Positions 10,205-20,529 of a DNA stretch of 64,000 bases are shown one piece after another (the stretch's first letter is position 1; each line of letters starts with the position of its first letter). This DNA is from Pieris napi. Lineage: Eukaryota; Arthropoda; Insecta; Lepidoptera; Pieridae. The stretch covers positions 2,976,001 to 3,040,000 of the forward strand of contig NC_062257.1 in the NCBI RefSeq assembly GCF_905475465.1. Reading direction: 5' to 3'. A program made the position numbers and the translations under genes. A model generated the notes under the pieces. It was given only the letters and a program-made list of their open reading frames with translations, was not told where the DNA came from and did no database searches.

Positions 10205-10312
10205 GTTAAACAAAGGCCGGCAACGCACCCACTAAACATGGGTGTCTATGGGCTGCGCAGACTGCCCTTTTTGGTCGTCCCGCAAGCTCGTTTGCCCCCC
10301 TATTATATAAAA
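10205..10312 (+). repeat. Interspersed repeat, family C (GGCCGGCAACGC)
   Basis: It contains GGCCGGCAACGCACCC, GTGTCTATGGGC and CGTTTGCCCCCCTATTATAT. This is a common lepidopteran repeat consensus that also appears at 15440-15570, 34905-35060, 54440-54540, 55885-55985 and 58805-58920. The longer copies show it is the 3' part of a LINE whose coding end reads SFKKRAYQLLKGRQ-like. Confidence 0.65.
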
Positions 10313-10533
10313 AAAACACATAATATACACAACTATCTACATAATAACACAATATCGATACTGTGAATTCACTCTGCGAACATATAAATATGTCGATAGT
10401 GTCGGAGACAGCATTCAGTAGGCGCAACGTCTTTGATAATGGGGATCTGTGCAACAGACTGGTTCTTGCCCTTGGTATCCCAAATGACCTAGGCCTTTGC
10501 CGTCGCACAAATCCCATAGCTACTAAGAAACCC

Positions 10534-10693
10534 AGCCCTGCGATTCTGTAACTCACTTTTCGAACTCACACAGCGGTTTTCGCATCGGCGGTCGCTCTCA
10601 AATCAGTCGTGAAGCAGTCATTTTATAATTTGGCATTCTGAAAAGGTGGGAGCTTGTAGTTTATTGTTTATGAGTTACAGAATCGCAAGGCAG
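10534..10693. mobile_element. MITE with CTGCGATTCTGTAACTC ends
   Basis: The left CCTGCGATTCTGTAACTCA is mirrored by TGAGTTACAGAATCGCAAGG at 10670-10690. The interior has GCAGTCATTTTATAATTTGGCATTC. A second copy with the interior reversed lies at 35097-35280. Confidence 0.8.
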
Positions 10694-10782
10694 TTCTTGG
10701 AGTTCACTTGGGTTGCACACTACACCCCTCAAGACTTTCAGTACGTATGACATCTATGGTAAACATAAATGTTATAAAGATA

Positions 10783-11064
10783 CTAGCTGACTCGGCAAAC
10801 GTTTGTTTTGCCATGTATATCATTTAGAATAAAAAATAGGGGTTGATCGTAGAGGGGTGAAAATTAGGGTTTGTATGTATTTTCTTTAAAAAAAATTTAT
10901 CTGAAATTTAAAAAAAATTTTTAGGGGTGGACTACCCTTAACATTTAGGGGGATGAAAAATAGATGTTGTCCCAATATGCACACAAAATTTCAAGAGAAT
11001 CGGTCAAGCCGTTTCGGAGGATTTTAACTACAAACACCGCGACACGAGAATTTTATATATTAGA
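10783..11064 (-). mobile_element. Non-autonomous Helitron, group 3
   Basis: On the minus strand it starts TCTAATATATAAAATTCTCGTGTC, passes AACGGCTTGACCGATTCTC and CCCCTAAATGTTAAGGG, and ends GGCAAAACAAACGTTTGCC...CAGCTAG. Relatives lie at 24807, 51260 and 56289. Confidence 0.8.
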
Positions 11065-11239
11065 CTAGCGGATTAGGTATGAGATGAAATTAATTGATCA
11101 GTCCAATACCGAATATATTTATGCGTTTAGATAAACGCGTGATTGCCTAATCAATTAAAAAAATACGTGTTATAATATACCTACTTCGTCCATACAATGC
11201 ATAGAGGCCATGAGAACTTGGAGAAACTGAACGTGGTTG

Positions 11240-11335
11240 GTAAATAAAAGGTCTTGGCCTCAGATTTCTGAATGTAGGTGATCAGCTTCCAGTGCCTGAC
11301 ACACGCCGTCGACTTTTTGTGTCTGGGACGCAGAA
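11240..11335 (-). repeat. SINE family B fragment
   Basis: GGTCTTGGCCTCAGATTTCTGAAT, GTAGGTGATCAGCTTCC and GCCTGACACACGCCGTCGAC match the 3' half of the family B SINE at 345-616. The tRNA-like head is missing. Confidence 0.7.
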
Positions 11336-11388
11336 AAATCAAGAGAACTAAACAGAAGTAGATTAAAATATTTACAAAACGACTAAAC

Positions 11389-11612
11389 AGTGTATTACTC
11401 TTTATAATGTCATTGGCTATAACGAAAAACTCTCTATAACGTAAAAATTAAATAATTTGGTTGCTTTAACACAACACATTAATTCACACTTTATAATATA
11501 TTGATAAAAATTTGGTGTTTTTCTCTTCTCTCCCCATAACAAAAAGTCTCTATAACGAAGAAAATGCTCGGTCCCTTGAAATTCGTTATAAAGAGTTTAC
11601 ACTGTATTTCTT
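11389..11612. mobile_element. MITE with ACAGTGTA...CTCTTTATAA ends
   Basis: ACAGTGTATTACTCTTTATAAT on the left is mirrored by CGTTATAAAGAGTTTACACTGTA on the right. Internal CTCTATAACG words are repeated. The window's first 258 bases and a short end near 20550 resemble it. Confidence 0.55.
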
Positions 11613-12404
11613 AAAGTATAGGACCTGACATGAAGCAGACAAAAACAGAACAGAAAGTCTGTTAATATATGTAGTTCGTTAATTATTTTCTAAAATCTCA
11701 TTTAGCCTCTATCATTCTATATAACGCAGTTTAAATATTCATACTAAAAGCTTGTTTAACAAATGAATATCCGAATTGTGCTTAGAATACAAATGCACTA
11801 AAAACATCGGCTTTATCGGCACATACACGAAAATACACTTCTTATTGTACTTTAGATAACCAAAAACTGTGAAAGTGTTTTAACGTTTTAGCAAAGGAAA
11901 TACTTAATTCAGACAGAGAATTTAGGTCAAGAAAATTTTAAATACTGTATGTTTATTTCCAACATACTATGTGTCTAGTACATCATGCTCACTGAATGTA
12001 CCCGCCGCGTTTGGCAATAAAAAACACCGTACTAGAGATATTGAGACAGAAATTAACTTGAGTATTATTAAAGTTCCCCACAACATATACATATAATGAT
12101 ATATATACTGTATGTTACAAGCTATCTATTCTAAAATACGTGACAATTATAAAAAACATAAATGTAAAATAAAAAGTTTCCAATTTAAGATTTTACTAGG
12201 ATTTTAAAAAAAAATGCGGATTAAATATCAAATAGGATTCTTTTGGCGCATGAGGGTATTTATTTAAAAAACGTCACCAAGATGTGCAACGTGTTTGTCG
12301 AAGAAAAGTGCTTACGTTAAACTTGAACGGCCCAATTCGGAAATACTTCAGTATTTGTACTATTAAAAGCCCTAGTGTTCCGTTAAGGTACGAACCTGTC
12401 TTAG
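11613..12404. other. Unassigned AT-rich spacer
   Basis: No gene, RNA or clear repeat boundary is visible in this stretch of almost 800 bases. Confidence 0.5.
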
Positions 12405-12828
12405 TCTATATATATAAAAATGAAACACGTTTTCCGTTGTCACGACATAACATGAAAACGGCTTGACCGATTTGTCAGATTTTTTAAAAATAATATTCCT
12501 TGAAGTACGGGGATGGTTCTTACGGAGAAAAATTAAAAAAAATTGAGTGAAAATGTCTAAAAACAACACTTTTCTATATTCCCATACATAATATTCGTAA
12601 TAATACTTAAAAGTCAATTTGAACTTTAATCCCATATCATAAAGTTCAAGTGTTAGTGGATGGGTTCCGGGAAGGTAAATTTTTATTTTTTGACATAATG
12701 TATTTGTTGTCTTATCAACTTTCTTTTTTTTATCTTAGCTAGACCGGTGTCCCGAATAGCAGAATAAGTATTTAAAAAAAAATAAAGAATCGACTGTTAG
12801 GCGGTACGATGTTCGCCAGGCCAGCTAG
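12405..12828 (+). mobile_element. Non-autonomous Helitron, group 2
   Basis: Starts TCTATATATATAAAAATGAAACACG after A, contains GACATAACATGAAAACGGC and a reverse copy of the 7.6-kb open run, and ends TGTTCGCCAGGCCAGCTAG followed by T. The AT target and CTAG end fit Helitron rules. It has no transposase. Confidence 0.85.
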
Positions 12829-13514
12829 TTACAAATAAAAATTGATACACAAGCTAAAATAAACCAAAAGTGTCGTCTGCACTATGCAATTGTAAAACAA
12901 GCTACCCAACTTGAATAACGATTTACGACACGACACGAGTAAAAACGCGTAATTTAGGGAGCTATGTTTTAAATTTATTTAGCGTATCCCCTCCGTAATC
13001 TTTTCTTTGCCTCCCGGGGTGTACTGATGATGAGTTATGAGGAGTACCGGAAGTTGCCCTCTACGCGTCGCCGTCCCGCCCTACTTCCGATACCAATCGC
13101 CTTTCGCTTACATTGCACGTCATAATTTATTGACAACAAAAATCGTATTGGGAATTCAATTGTGTTTGCGTTTCGTGTTATTATATATTTTGAAGGGCAT
13201 TTTCTTAGTTAATTTTACACGTTTGACATAAAAATATTAATCCCAGGCCATAATTTAGCATTTAAACAAATCTTTAAATTACATGACCTTGGAAATTCTA
13301 GACAAAATGGCGGATGTAAAACAGCTGTGTAAAATTTTTTGAATTTAGAATATTGCTTATTTTTATATTGCACGTCATAATTTATTGACAACAAAAATCG
13401 TATTGGGAATTCAATTGTGTTTGCGTTTCGTGTTATTATAGAAATCTTTAAAGGGCAGTTTCTTATTCTTAATTCAAACTCATAATTTAGCATTTAAACA
13501 AATCTTTAAATTAA

Positions 13515-14601
13515 GGGTATGTTCCGATATACACTGCGAGTACTGTATAGTGCTCCCACTGTTCAAAAATTTGTTCCGCTATGGACTGCAGTATACAGCC
13601 GCAGCGTCCTAGGAAATATATGACGTCACAAATCCCCGCTATACTTCTACTGCGAGCACTGGCGTTTTAGAGGTAAGGTACTCGCAGTGCTTTGATCACG
13701 TGATCAATCAAAACCACTTGAATGCCTAACGGCTGATATAACTTACAGTTTAATAACAAACATTTAAAATTCTAACTTACTTTCTTTGTAGTATTAATTC
13801 AATTGACAGTTAATATTAATATAGATTTTTTTAATGCGATAATACTCCAATAATAGTTTTTCTTGTTGAATTGAAAAACTTTGATGCACTCATTTGAAAC
13901 CTGTATGGACTTATGGTTGCCAGCTGTGGGGCTGTACCAGTAATAGTAACATCCAAGTAATCCAACGATTCCAAAACAAAGTGCTCAGGGGAATAGTCAA
14001 TGCTCCCTGGTATATTCGCAATAACGACCTCCATCGGGACCTTAATGTAGAGGACGTCGCCACAGTAATAAAAAAGACTGCCGGAGCCCACGAACATAGG
14101 CTCCACCATCACGTGAATGTCGAGGCTATTCAACTCCTTGACACCACGGGCCTAGTGAGAAGATTGAAAAGGTCAAAACCGTTTGAACTAGTGAATTAGT
14201 GTTAGTGCACGATAGTATTAAGTGCTAAACAGTGATTGAAAAAAAAATAGAACACAAGAACAAAGTGTCTTCCCTTTAATAGAGACTGTAAGTAGTGTTA
14301 TTGGACACTTTCTTATGTTAAATATCCTTTGTAATAAATTAGGTTAGACTAAAATTACTTATTAGTCTTAAGTTAGGCTAGATTGTAATGTTCCATGATG
14401 TCTTAGTAAAGACACATGTATATAAAAAAAAAAAAAAAAAAAAATTTGAAACCTGTGTCGAAAAACGAAGCTGACTAGTATACTGGACTGCGTTCCGTTT
14501 TAAATTGTCACCAGTATAGCTGGCTATAGAGAAACGGTTTCACAGTATACTAAATTGACGGTACTCTGTACAGTGGTCGCAGTGTATATCGGAACATACC
14601 C
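13515..14601. mobile_element. TTAA-flanked TIR element (piggyBac-like target)
   Basis: TTAA at 13511-13514 and 14602-14605 brackets inverted ends starting GGGTATGTTCCGATATACAC. The arms match for about 25 bases (to CTGCGA), then become degenerate. The TTAA duplication is typical of the piggyBac superfamily. No piggyBac transposase is present; the only coding remnant inside belongs to a LINE that jumped into it. Confidence 0.8.
13905..14443 (+). pseudogene. 5'-truncated Jockey-like LINE insert
   Basis: The frame 13894-14199 reads KPVWTYGCQLWG... and FQNKVLRGIVNAPWYIRN, the C-terminal end typical of Jockey-clade reverse transcriptase proteins. About 230 bases of 3' UTR and a poly(A) run (about 14424-14443) follow. 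The target duplication ATTTGAAACCTGT lies at 13892-13904 and 14444-14456. Only the last hundred or so codons remain, so it cannot move by itself. Similar 3' UTR pieces occur at 15860-15930, 16858-17130 and 32265-32440. Confidence 0.85.
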
Positions 14602-14689
14602 TTAATGACGTTGGAAATTGTAGACAAAATGGCGGATGTGAAACAGCTGTGTACATTTTTTTTATTATTTTAAAAATATTATTTTTAAA

Positions 14690-14965
14690 TGTAATTGAGA
14701 CGTTCCCTTTAGAGTAGAGACTCTTTACTTGGGCTGTGGGTTTCAAAGGCATAGTCAATTAAAGATTTAAGTTGGTAGTACCGGTGACCCCGAAGCTGGT
14801 GCTTTCCTCGCTCAACGAATAAGACTTATTCGTTGAGCGGTGTCAGTTGCCAGTGAAAAATCGTTACCAGGTACATTGTTACTGATCGTGGCTGGAATCA
14901 CAACTAGTGTAATACGGAACTCAGGATACTGAGTACGCGACTCGTACATTTCTAGACCAGCTTGG
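14690..14965. repeat. Dispersed repeat, family E, with 15-bp hairpin
   Basis: GAGTAGAGACTCTT, GATTTAAGTTGG, CCGGTGACCCC and AGCTGGTGCTTTCC recur in other orders at 43005-43180, 51010-51130 and 53050-53215. A perfect hairpin, CGCTCAACGAATAAG / CTTATTCGTTGAGCG, lies at 14809-14839. The element class is unknown. Confidence 0.6.
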
Positions 14966-15184
14966 TATGCCTGAAATAATATTTTAATTAAAAAAATATA
15001 TTTTTAAGAACAGATTTTTATATGTATACTTAAAGTAATAATTTATGTGTAGATGCTTTTGGCATGCACATATAAGATGTGTACCATATATATAGTAAAC
15101 CATTATAAATATTGATTTAACTATAGTATATAAAAAATACAATACTGAAGGGTTAAATATCAATAATAATATAATAATACTTAG

Positions 15185-15310
15185 TATCGCAATACAACAA
15201 GGAAATGCCAGCATGAAATACTGCCACAGTGAACAAACTTTTTAAATTCTTTCAATTTTCTATTTATTAATTATTATTATTATTACTATGTAAGTTAAGA
15301 ATGTTGTAAA
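15185..15310 (-). repeat. Dispersed repeat, family F fragment
   Basis: GTATCGCAATACAACAAGG, ATGCCAGCATGAAATACTG and CAAACTTTTTAAATT match the terminal parts at 35590-35700, 40845-40935, 42800-42985 and 53215-53330. It is often adjacent to family E sequence, so E and F may be parts of one element. Confidence 0.55.
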
Positions 15311-15439
15311 TACCGATTTTTTTATCGTTAACGACGAGATTTGGAAAACTAAATTAACGCGGACAGCTGGCTCGCGATATTGGTTTTTAGAATTATTACT
15401 GAATATACTAAACAAAAGTAATAAGTAAGTAGTAATAAT

Positions 15440-15575
15440 AGTACGTTGCCAATTCTTAAAAGGCCGGCTAGACTCGCGAGCCTTCTGGCAGTTTGAATGT
15501 CCATGGGCGGCGGTATCACTTAACATCAGGTGATCCTCCTGCCAGTTTGCCCCCTGTTCTGTAAAAATAATATTA
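15440..15575 (+). repeat. Interspersed repeat, family C
   Basis: AAAAGGCCGGCTAGACTCG, TGTCCATGGGCGGCGGTATC, ACTTAACATCAGGTGATCC and GTTTGCCCCCTG are the family C words. The 148-codon minus frame crossing it is repeat-derived. Confidence 0.75.
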
Positions 15576-15859
15576 ACTTCTGATTTGACTTTCATGTGAC
15601 GGAAGAGTTTCCAATTCATTAATGAATCCGCGATCATATTTAACAGAGCATTAAACGGGCTCACCAAGTATTCTCGGGGGTTACGGGCGCGTGTCCGACG
15701 TAACAATATTCATAAACAACAATGCATGGATGATTCGGTCACGTGGCGCCACGTGATGTGAAACCGCAGTTTCACTTATAACGAAACATTGTCTATATAT
15801 ATTATTTATAAGCAGTCTATAAAAATATGTATTTTTCGTTTGGAAGATATTGTATTATT

Positions 15860-15930
15860 TAAAAATACAGTGGAAAAATACTACACAAGAACCGAGTGTT
15901 TTTCCTTTAATAGAGACTAAAAAACTAGTT
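15860..15930 (+). repeat. Jockey 3' UTR fragment
   Basis: AGTGGAAAAATACTACACAAG and GTGTTTTTCCTTTAATAGAGACT parallel the 3' UTR of the insert at 14200-14440. An AAGTGAAACTTCTTTATGACC word follows at 15970. Confidence 0.5.
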
Positions 15931-16374
15931 CAAAAAAATGTGTGTGTGTACTAGGTGTACACACGTAAGAAGTGAAACTTCTTTATGACCTTATTTTTCG
16001 AAAAATGATCTACTATATGCAACATTACAGAAATTGGTTAAATAAAGTTAAATTAGATAAAGTTTAACAAAAGGCTTTTATTATCATAGACATGAATACA
16101 AATACAATTATTTCATTTTACCTTATTACTACTAAGATTATTACAGAATTTCATTAATTGTAATATAATTATTACTATCATTGATGTCGTTATTATATAT
16201 TTGTGTTATTAATGGCTTATGGTAACTGAAATACGAAATATATTGTTTACATTTCACAAAATTTAGTAACCGAGCGAAAACTCCATCAATTTTAAACACA
16301 GTAAATTTTGATACACTGCCTAGCATACAATTTACAAATTAATTGCTGCAAATTGCGATTAGCAAATTTCAAGT

Positions 16375-16640
16375 CGAAAATGTAATCCGTTGTCAAACTT
16401 CAAAGTCAAAAACATACTATATGTTCATTTTAACGCCGATAAAGAAGTTTGACTTCGAAAATGTAATCCGTTGTCAAACTTCAAAGTCAAAAACATACTA
16501 TATGTCATATTTTAACGCCGATAAAGAAGTTTGACTTCAAAAAGCAACATGGCGCGTAACGGAAAAATGTGACGCGTAACGCAAAAATATTACACTAAAA
16601 TTTTTTCCAACCCCGATAAAGAAGTTTCACTTCAAAAACT
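16375..16640 (+). repeat. 81-bp tandem duplication plus a partial third unit
   Basis: The unit CGAAAATGTAATCCGTTGTC...GAAGTTTGACTTC occupies 16375-16455 and 16456-16538, with a 1-2 base difference near ATGTTCATT/ATGTCATAT. A decayed ending (CCCCGATAAAGAAGTTTCACTTC) follows near 16609-16633. Confidence 0.85.
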
Positions 16641-16644
16641 CAAC

Positions 16645-17145
16645 TCAAATGCAATATAACTTTAGTCATATAGGTGAACAAGTACACTTATGATTATAAA
16701 TTGACTCTAAATTTATATTAACTACCAGTTCACAAGCCAAGAGCGTAGCGGGCAAGAAACTCTCTGCCACTCTTTTTAATCGTCAAGTTTTGAGTCATAC
16801 AAATTGTTTGAATGCAAGCAAATCAATCCAAAGATCATTTAAATATTCGTCAAATTTATTAGTGTTATTGGACACTTTATTACGTTAAATATCCTTTTTA
16901 ATAAATAAAGTTAATATTAAATTACTAATTAGTCTTAAGTTAGACTATAATCTAGATAAATTATGTCTTTGTGCAGAGATACAAAAAGTTTTATCAATGT
17001 TGTAGTTTTTAAGATTATATGTACTTATTAGTTATTTTAGTTAGTTTTTCGTTCTGCTAAGGAGTTAATATGGAATTATATAGTTTAGTGTTGGTTTAGT
17101 CTTAAGCTAGCCTAGATCGTAATGTTAAATTATGTCGAGTTTATA
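16645..17145. repeat. Composite of LINE 3' fragments
   Basis: 16700-16860 contains ACTACCAGTTCACAAGCC and GCCACTCTTTTTAATCG (CR1/Jockey-like LINE tail, minus orientation). 16858-17000 contains AGTGTTATTGGACACTTTATTACG and TTATGTCTTTGTGCAGAGA (Jockey 3' UTR, plus orientation), with a related TAGTCTTAAG stretch up to 17130. Confidence 0.6.
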
Positions 17146-17198
17146 AAAAACCAATGCAACTCTCGATCCCAGATCTGTTGTGTTTTTCTTTTTTTTTT

Positions 17199-17446
17199 AA
17201 AGACAATTCACACCAATTGACCTAGTCCCATGCTAAGCTGGTGAAGCTTGTGTTATGGGTACTAGGCAACGGATATACAATATACATACATATGATAGAT
17301 AGATAGACATATAAATACATATTTAAACACCCAAGACCTAAGCACAACACCAAATGCTCATCACATCGAAGTTCGTCTCAGCGGGGATCGAACCCGGGAC
17401 CCATGGATTCGCAGTCAGGGGTACTAACCACTAGACCAAAGAGTCT
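17199..17446 (-). repeat. tRNA-derived SINE, family A (full head)
   Basis: On the minus strand the head TTGGTCTAGTGGTTAGTACC (A box) is followed by GGTTCGATCCCC (B box). The body ends CAATTGGTGTGAATTGTC. Internal (TCTA)n repeats sit in the middle, as in the other copies. Confidence 0.9.
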
Positions 17447-18015
17447 TTAATATACAAATAGGTCAGTCTTCTGTGCATGTCGAAAGAAAATGTTTGCGTC
17501 TAAGGCACATCCTCGCGATGGTGAGTTCACCGCATGAGTCAGTTTTAAAGAGAAAGAAGAGTCCAAGCCACTAGGCCAACGCTATTCTGCCTGGTCTTTA
17601 GGTACCAAGGGTGCAACTATGCGGAGCCAGGCTTAGTTGTACAAAAATTTTGATTAAGAGAAATGATAGAGTTATGTTTTCTTTTTAACGTTTGATTAAA
17701 TTTATACGAGTATGTCCAGAGATTAAAGATTTTACCGAAGAAGAGAAGAAGATCCAATAAGAAATAGAATAGCTTGCGGGATGTCATGAATTTTATTTAC
17801 GGCAGTATTTAGAATTTTGTTGGGCTCTTTTTATATTATTTAAGAATATATCTTTTACGCTTTGAACTTATACAATAATATAAGATCAGTCAATTTTTAA
17901 TTTATTAACTTATAACAATTAAGTCAAAGTTTAATCAAAAAAATCACAATGATTAGAAATATTTTCAAATCTTAAAGAAAATTAAAGATTTACAAATAAA
18001 AAAATTAAAATGTTT

Positions 18016-18097
18016 CGACGAGGATGGGATTCGAACCCACGCGTGCAGAGCACATTGGATTAGCAGTCCAACGCCTTAACCACTCGGCCACCTCGTC
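18016..18097 (-). tRNA. tRNA-Ser(GCT)
   Basis: The 82-nt minus-strand sequence folds as a cloverleaf. The acceptor GACGAGG pairs with CCTCGTC. The D arm is GCCGAGTGGTTAAGGC. The anticodon stem TTGGA/TCCAA closes loop CTGCTAA with anticodon GCT. A long variable arm (GTGCTCTGCAC) is typical of serine tRNAs, and the T arm contains GGTTCGAATCC. Both A and B promoter boxes are intact. It decodes AGC/AGU serine codons. I see no SINE body attached, so it reads as a real gene. Confidence 0.95.
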
Positions 18098-19740
18098 TTG
18101 CGCAAGCGATCTGAATTTTTTTATAACAATACTTTTTTCTATTATATGATATGTCATCTTGTTTAATTATATGATAATACGATAAGTATTTAATATCAAT
18201 ATGATTATATTCATTTTTAGGATAAAGGACTTCTAAATTTAGTTTCGCCGCCATTAAAATTTAAAAAAAGTTTTCCCGCTAAAACGTCCGATGACGTTAT
18301 TGCTTATAGTCTATAGAATATTTTAACTCTTTGAATTACGTACATAATTTGTTACTTATTACGGAAACGTTAATTAATTAAATACATTAAATATTCAAAC
18401 TATCAAATTCGAGAACTCATTTTATAGTTGAAATAAACATAATTATAATACGGTTAACATTTACATCCAACAACTCATGTCACATAAATCATTTTATTAT
18501 GGCAACACTACAAATTATAAAAATTTGAATAAAGAATTTATTTTGACATAATTTTACTAATCCGCAGATGGCGAGTCACTAATAGTATAATTATGAAGAT
18601 AAGTTAATTAAATAGCCTCTTGGCCTTGAGATATAGCCACGCGTTTATTATATATCGCTCGGTTAATATCGCCATAATAATTTTTAAATAGTAAAAACAT
18701 GTTTTATGACTATTATTTTAACAACCGGCATAAGAGCTAAAACTTCATGTATGACAAAAGGCTGATTACCTACTCATACCTACTGGCTTATTTGAACAAT
18801 AAATATCACGAAATAGAATACAGCCGAGACCGTAGCGCTTTTTGAGTCAATATACTAACACTATTGGACCTGTGTTCGAAAATTTTATAAACTAATTTTT
18901 TTATTACAGTGGTTGCCTGGAAGAGATCGCTCGAAAGCGCCGGTAAGGCCGCCAGTCCTTTTTATTTAATCATGTCAATTGTATTTAATTATGTCAATTG
19001 TATTCTGTACATGCTACGATGTATTAATAAATATAAAATATCTTGGGTCTCGGGGTTTCACCCCCTTTAATTCGTTCATATATTCACTAGTATATGATAT
19101 CCCTATATCATAATATATAGAGATACGGGATACTTCACATATGGATTCGCCAACATTTTTTAAATATGAAATTATGAAATATATAGTGAGGTTAGCGCGT
19201 TAAAGCACACCCTTTTTATATTAGTATGTATTATTTTAATTAATATAAGTAATACAGATTATACTCCAATAACTATATGTTAATAAAACAACTCATTTAT
19301 TATAAAATTTATATATAGTTTCTATAATGACGTCTAAATATAGAATAAAAAACACAATTTTAGCGCCATTCATAATTATTGTTACATACGTTAATTTGGT
19401 TTAAAGAAAAACTATTAATTAAATATACATTATGATTTTATATTATTAATAGTTAAATGAAAAATCATATTGTTTTAAGACATCGCAGACGTTAGCTTGT
19501 CATGGTTCGACTTGGGAATACATTCGTTTAGTTAACCTTCTTATTTGGTGATCATTAGGGTTTATCAATAATTCCAAGTAATTTTAAAATAAAATATTAA
19601 ACTCCATATAACGTCTTTAATCGACTTATTGTTTTCTTTCCGTATAATACCTCTAACGCCAAAAAAAGCGCGGACCCACGGTATCACTATGCTCTGTGTA
19701 GAAAGAGAGCGGCCGCGGCGTGGCAAATATGCGAACAAAT
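18098..19740. other. Unassigned AT-rich stretch
   Basis: About 1.6 kb downstream of the tRNA gene with no ORF, RNA or clear repeat boundary. A T-rich tract follows the tRNA on its downstream side only weakly. Confidence 0.5.
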
Positions 19741-19754
19741 AATATTATGTATAT

Positions 19755-20072
19755 GTCACCGTAAAATTGTAAACACCGTTAGATTGTAATTTATCTCGCG
19801 ATATTGTAAACTGTCGAAAGATTGTGAACCTCAACGAAATGCTTACAATTTAAGGTATTATTATTCGGTAGTTATATGAAATTGTTGGGAAGTAAAATTA
19901 ATCTGTAATTGACCAAAGAAGTTTGAATGATAACTAAGTTAGTGTAGTACAATCTACCGAATAATAATACGTTAAATTGTAAGCAGTACGCTGAGGTTCA
20001 CAATCTTTCGACAGTTTATAATCTCGCGAGATAGATTACAATCTAACGGTTTTTACAATTTTACGTTAACAT
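19755..20072. mobile_element. Palindromic MITE with arms of about 120 bp, copy 1
   Basis: TCACCGTAAAATTGTAAACACC...GATTGTGAACCTCA at the left is mirrored at the right by TGAGGTTCACAATC...GGTTTTTACAATTTTACGTT. The central CTCGCGAGA words and the TATTATTATTCGGTAG / CTACCGAATAATAATA pair extend the arms close to the middle. Confidence 0.9.
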
Positions 20073-20210
20073 ATATACAAAAATTTTATATTTTTTCATA
20101 GTATTCAGGATTACTGTGGAACTATAATAACGTATTATATACCATAACAAAAAGGATATTTAGCTGTGACAACAAATTTACGACGGTTTTCTTTTCGCAA
20201 AGACTATAAT

Positions 20211-20529
20211 TGTCACCGTAAAATTGTAAACACCGTTAGATTATAATCTATCTCGCGAGATTATAAACTGTCGACAGATTGTGAACCTCAGCTTACTGCT
20301 TACAATTTAACGTATTATTATTCGGTAGTTATATGAAATTGTTGGAAAGTAAAATTAATCTGTAATTGACCAAAGAAGTTTGAATGATAACTAAGTTAGT
20401 GTAGTACAATCTACCAAATAATAATACGTTAAAGTGTAAGCAGTAAGCTGAGGTTCACAATCTTTCGACAGTTTATAATCTCGCGAGATAGATTACAATC
20501 TAACGGTTTTTACAATTTTACGTTAACAT
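20211..20529. mobile_element. Palindromic MITE with arms of about 120 bp, copy 2
   Basis: Same family and same orientation as 19755-20072, lying 138 bp away. Several differences distinguish them (CTTACTGC versus GAAATGC in the left arm; AAAGTGTAAGC in the right arm), so the copies are not recent identical duplicates. Confidence 0.9.

Larger units (their letters stand above)
13105..14680. repeat. Tandem duplication of about 260 bp, second copy interrupted
   Basis: GCACGTCATAATTTATTGAC...TTTCGTGTTATTATA at 13110-13183 recurs at 13369-13441. TTTAGCATTTAAACAAATC recurs at 13253 and 13488. ACAAAATGGCGGATGT(A/G)AAACAGC recurs at 13303 and 14625. The second copy is split by the TTAA element at 13515-14601, so the first copy acts as a near-empty site. 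Confidence 0.75.

Noticed and set aside
10206..10556. 116-codon minus-strand frame
   Set aside because: It crosses a family C repeat and the left end of a MITE; no domain and no codon logic.
15260..15706. 148-codon minus-strand frame
   Set aside because: It spans a family C repeat and AT-rich flanks; the peptide has no recognisable domain.
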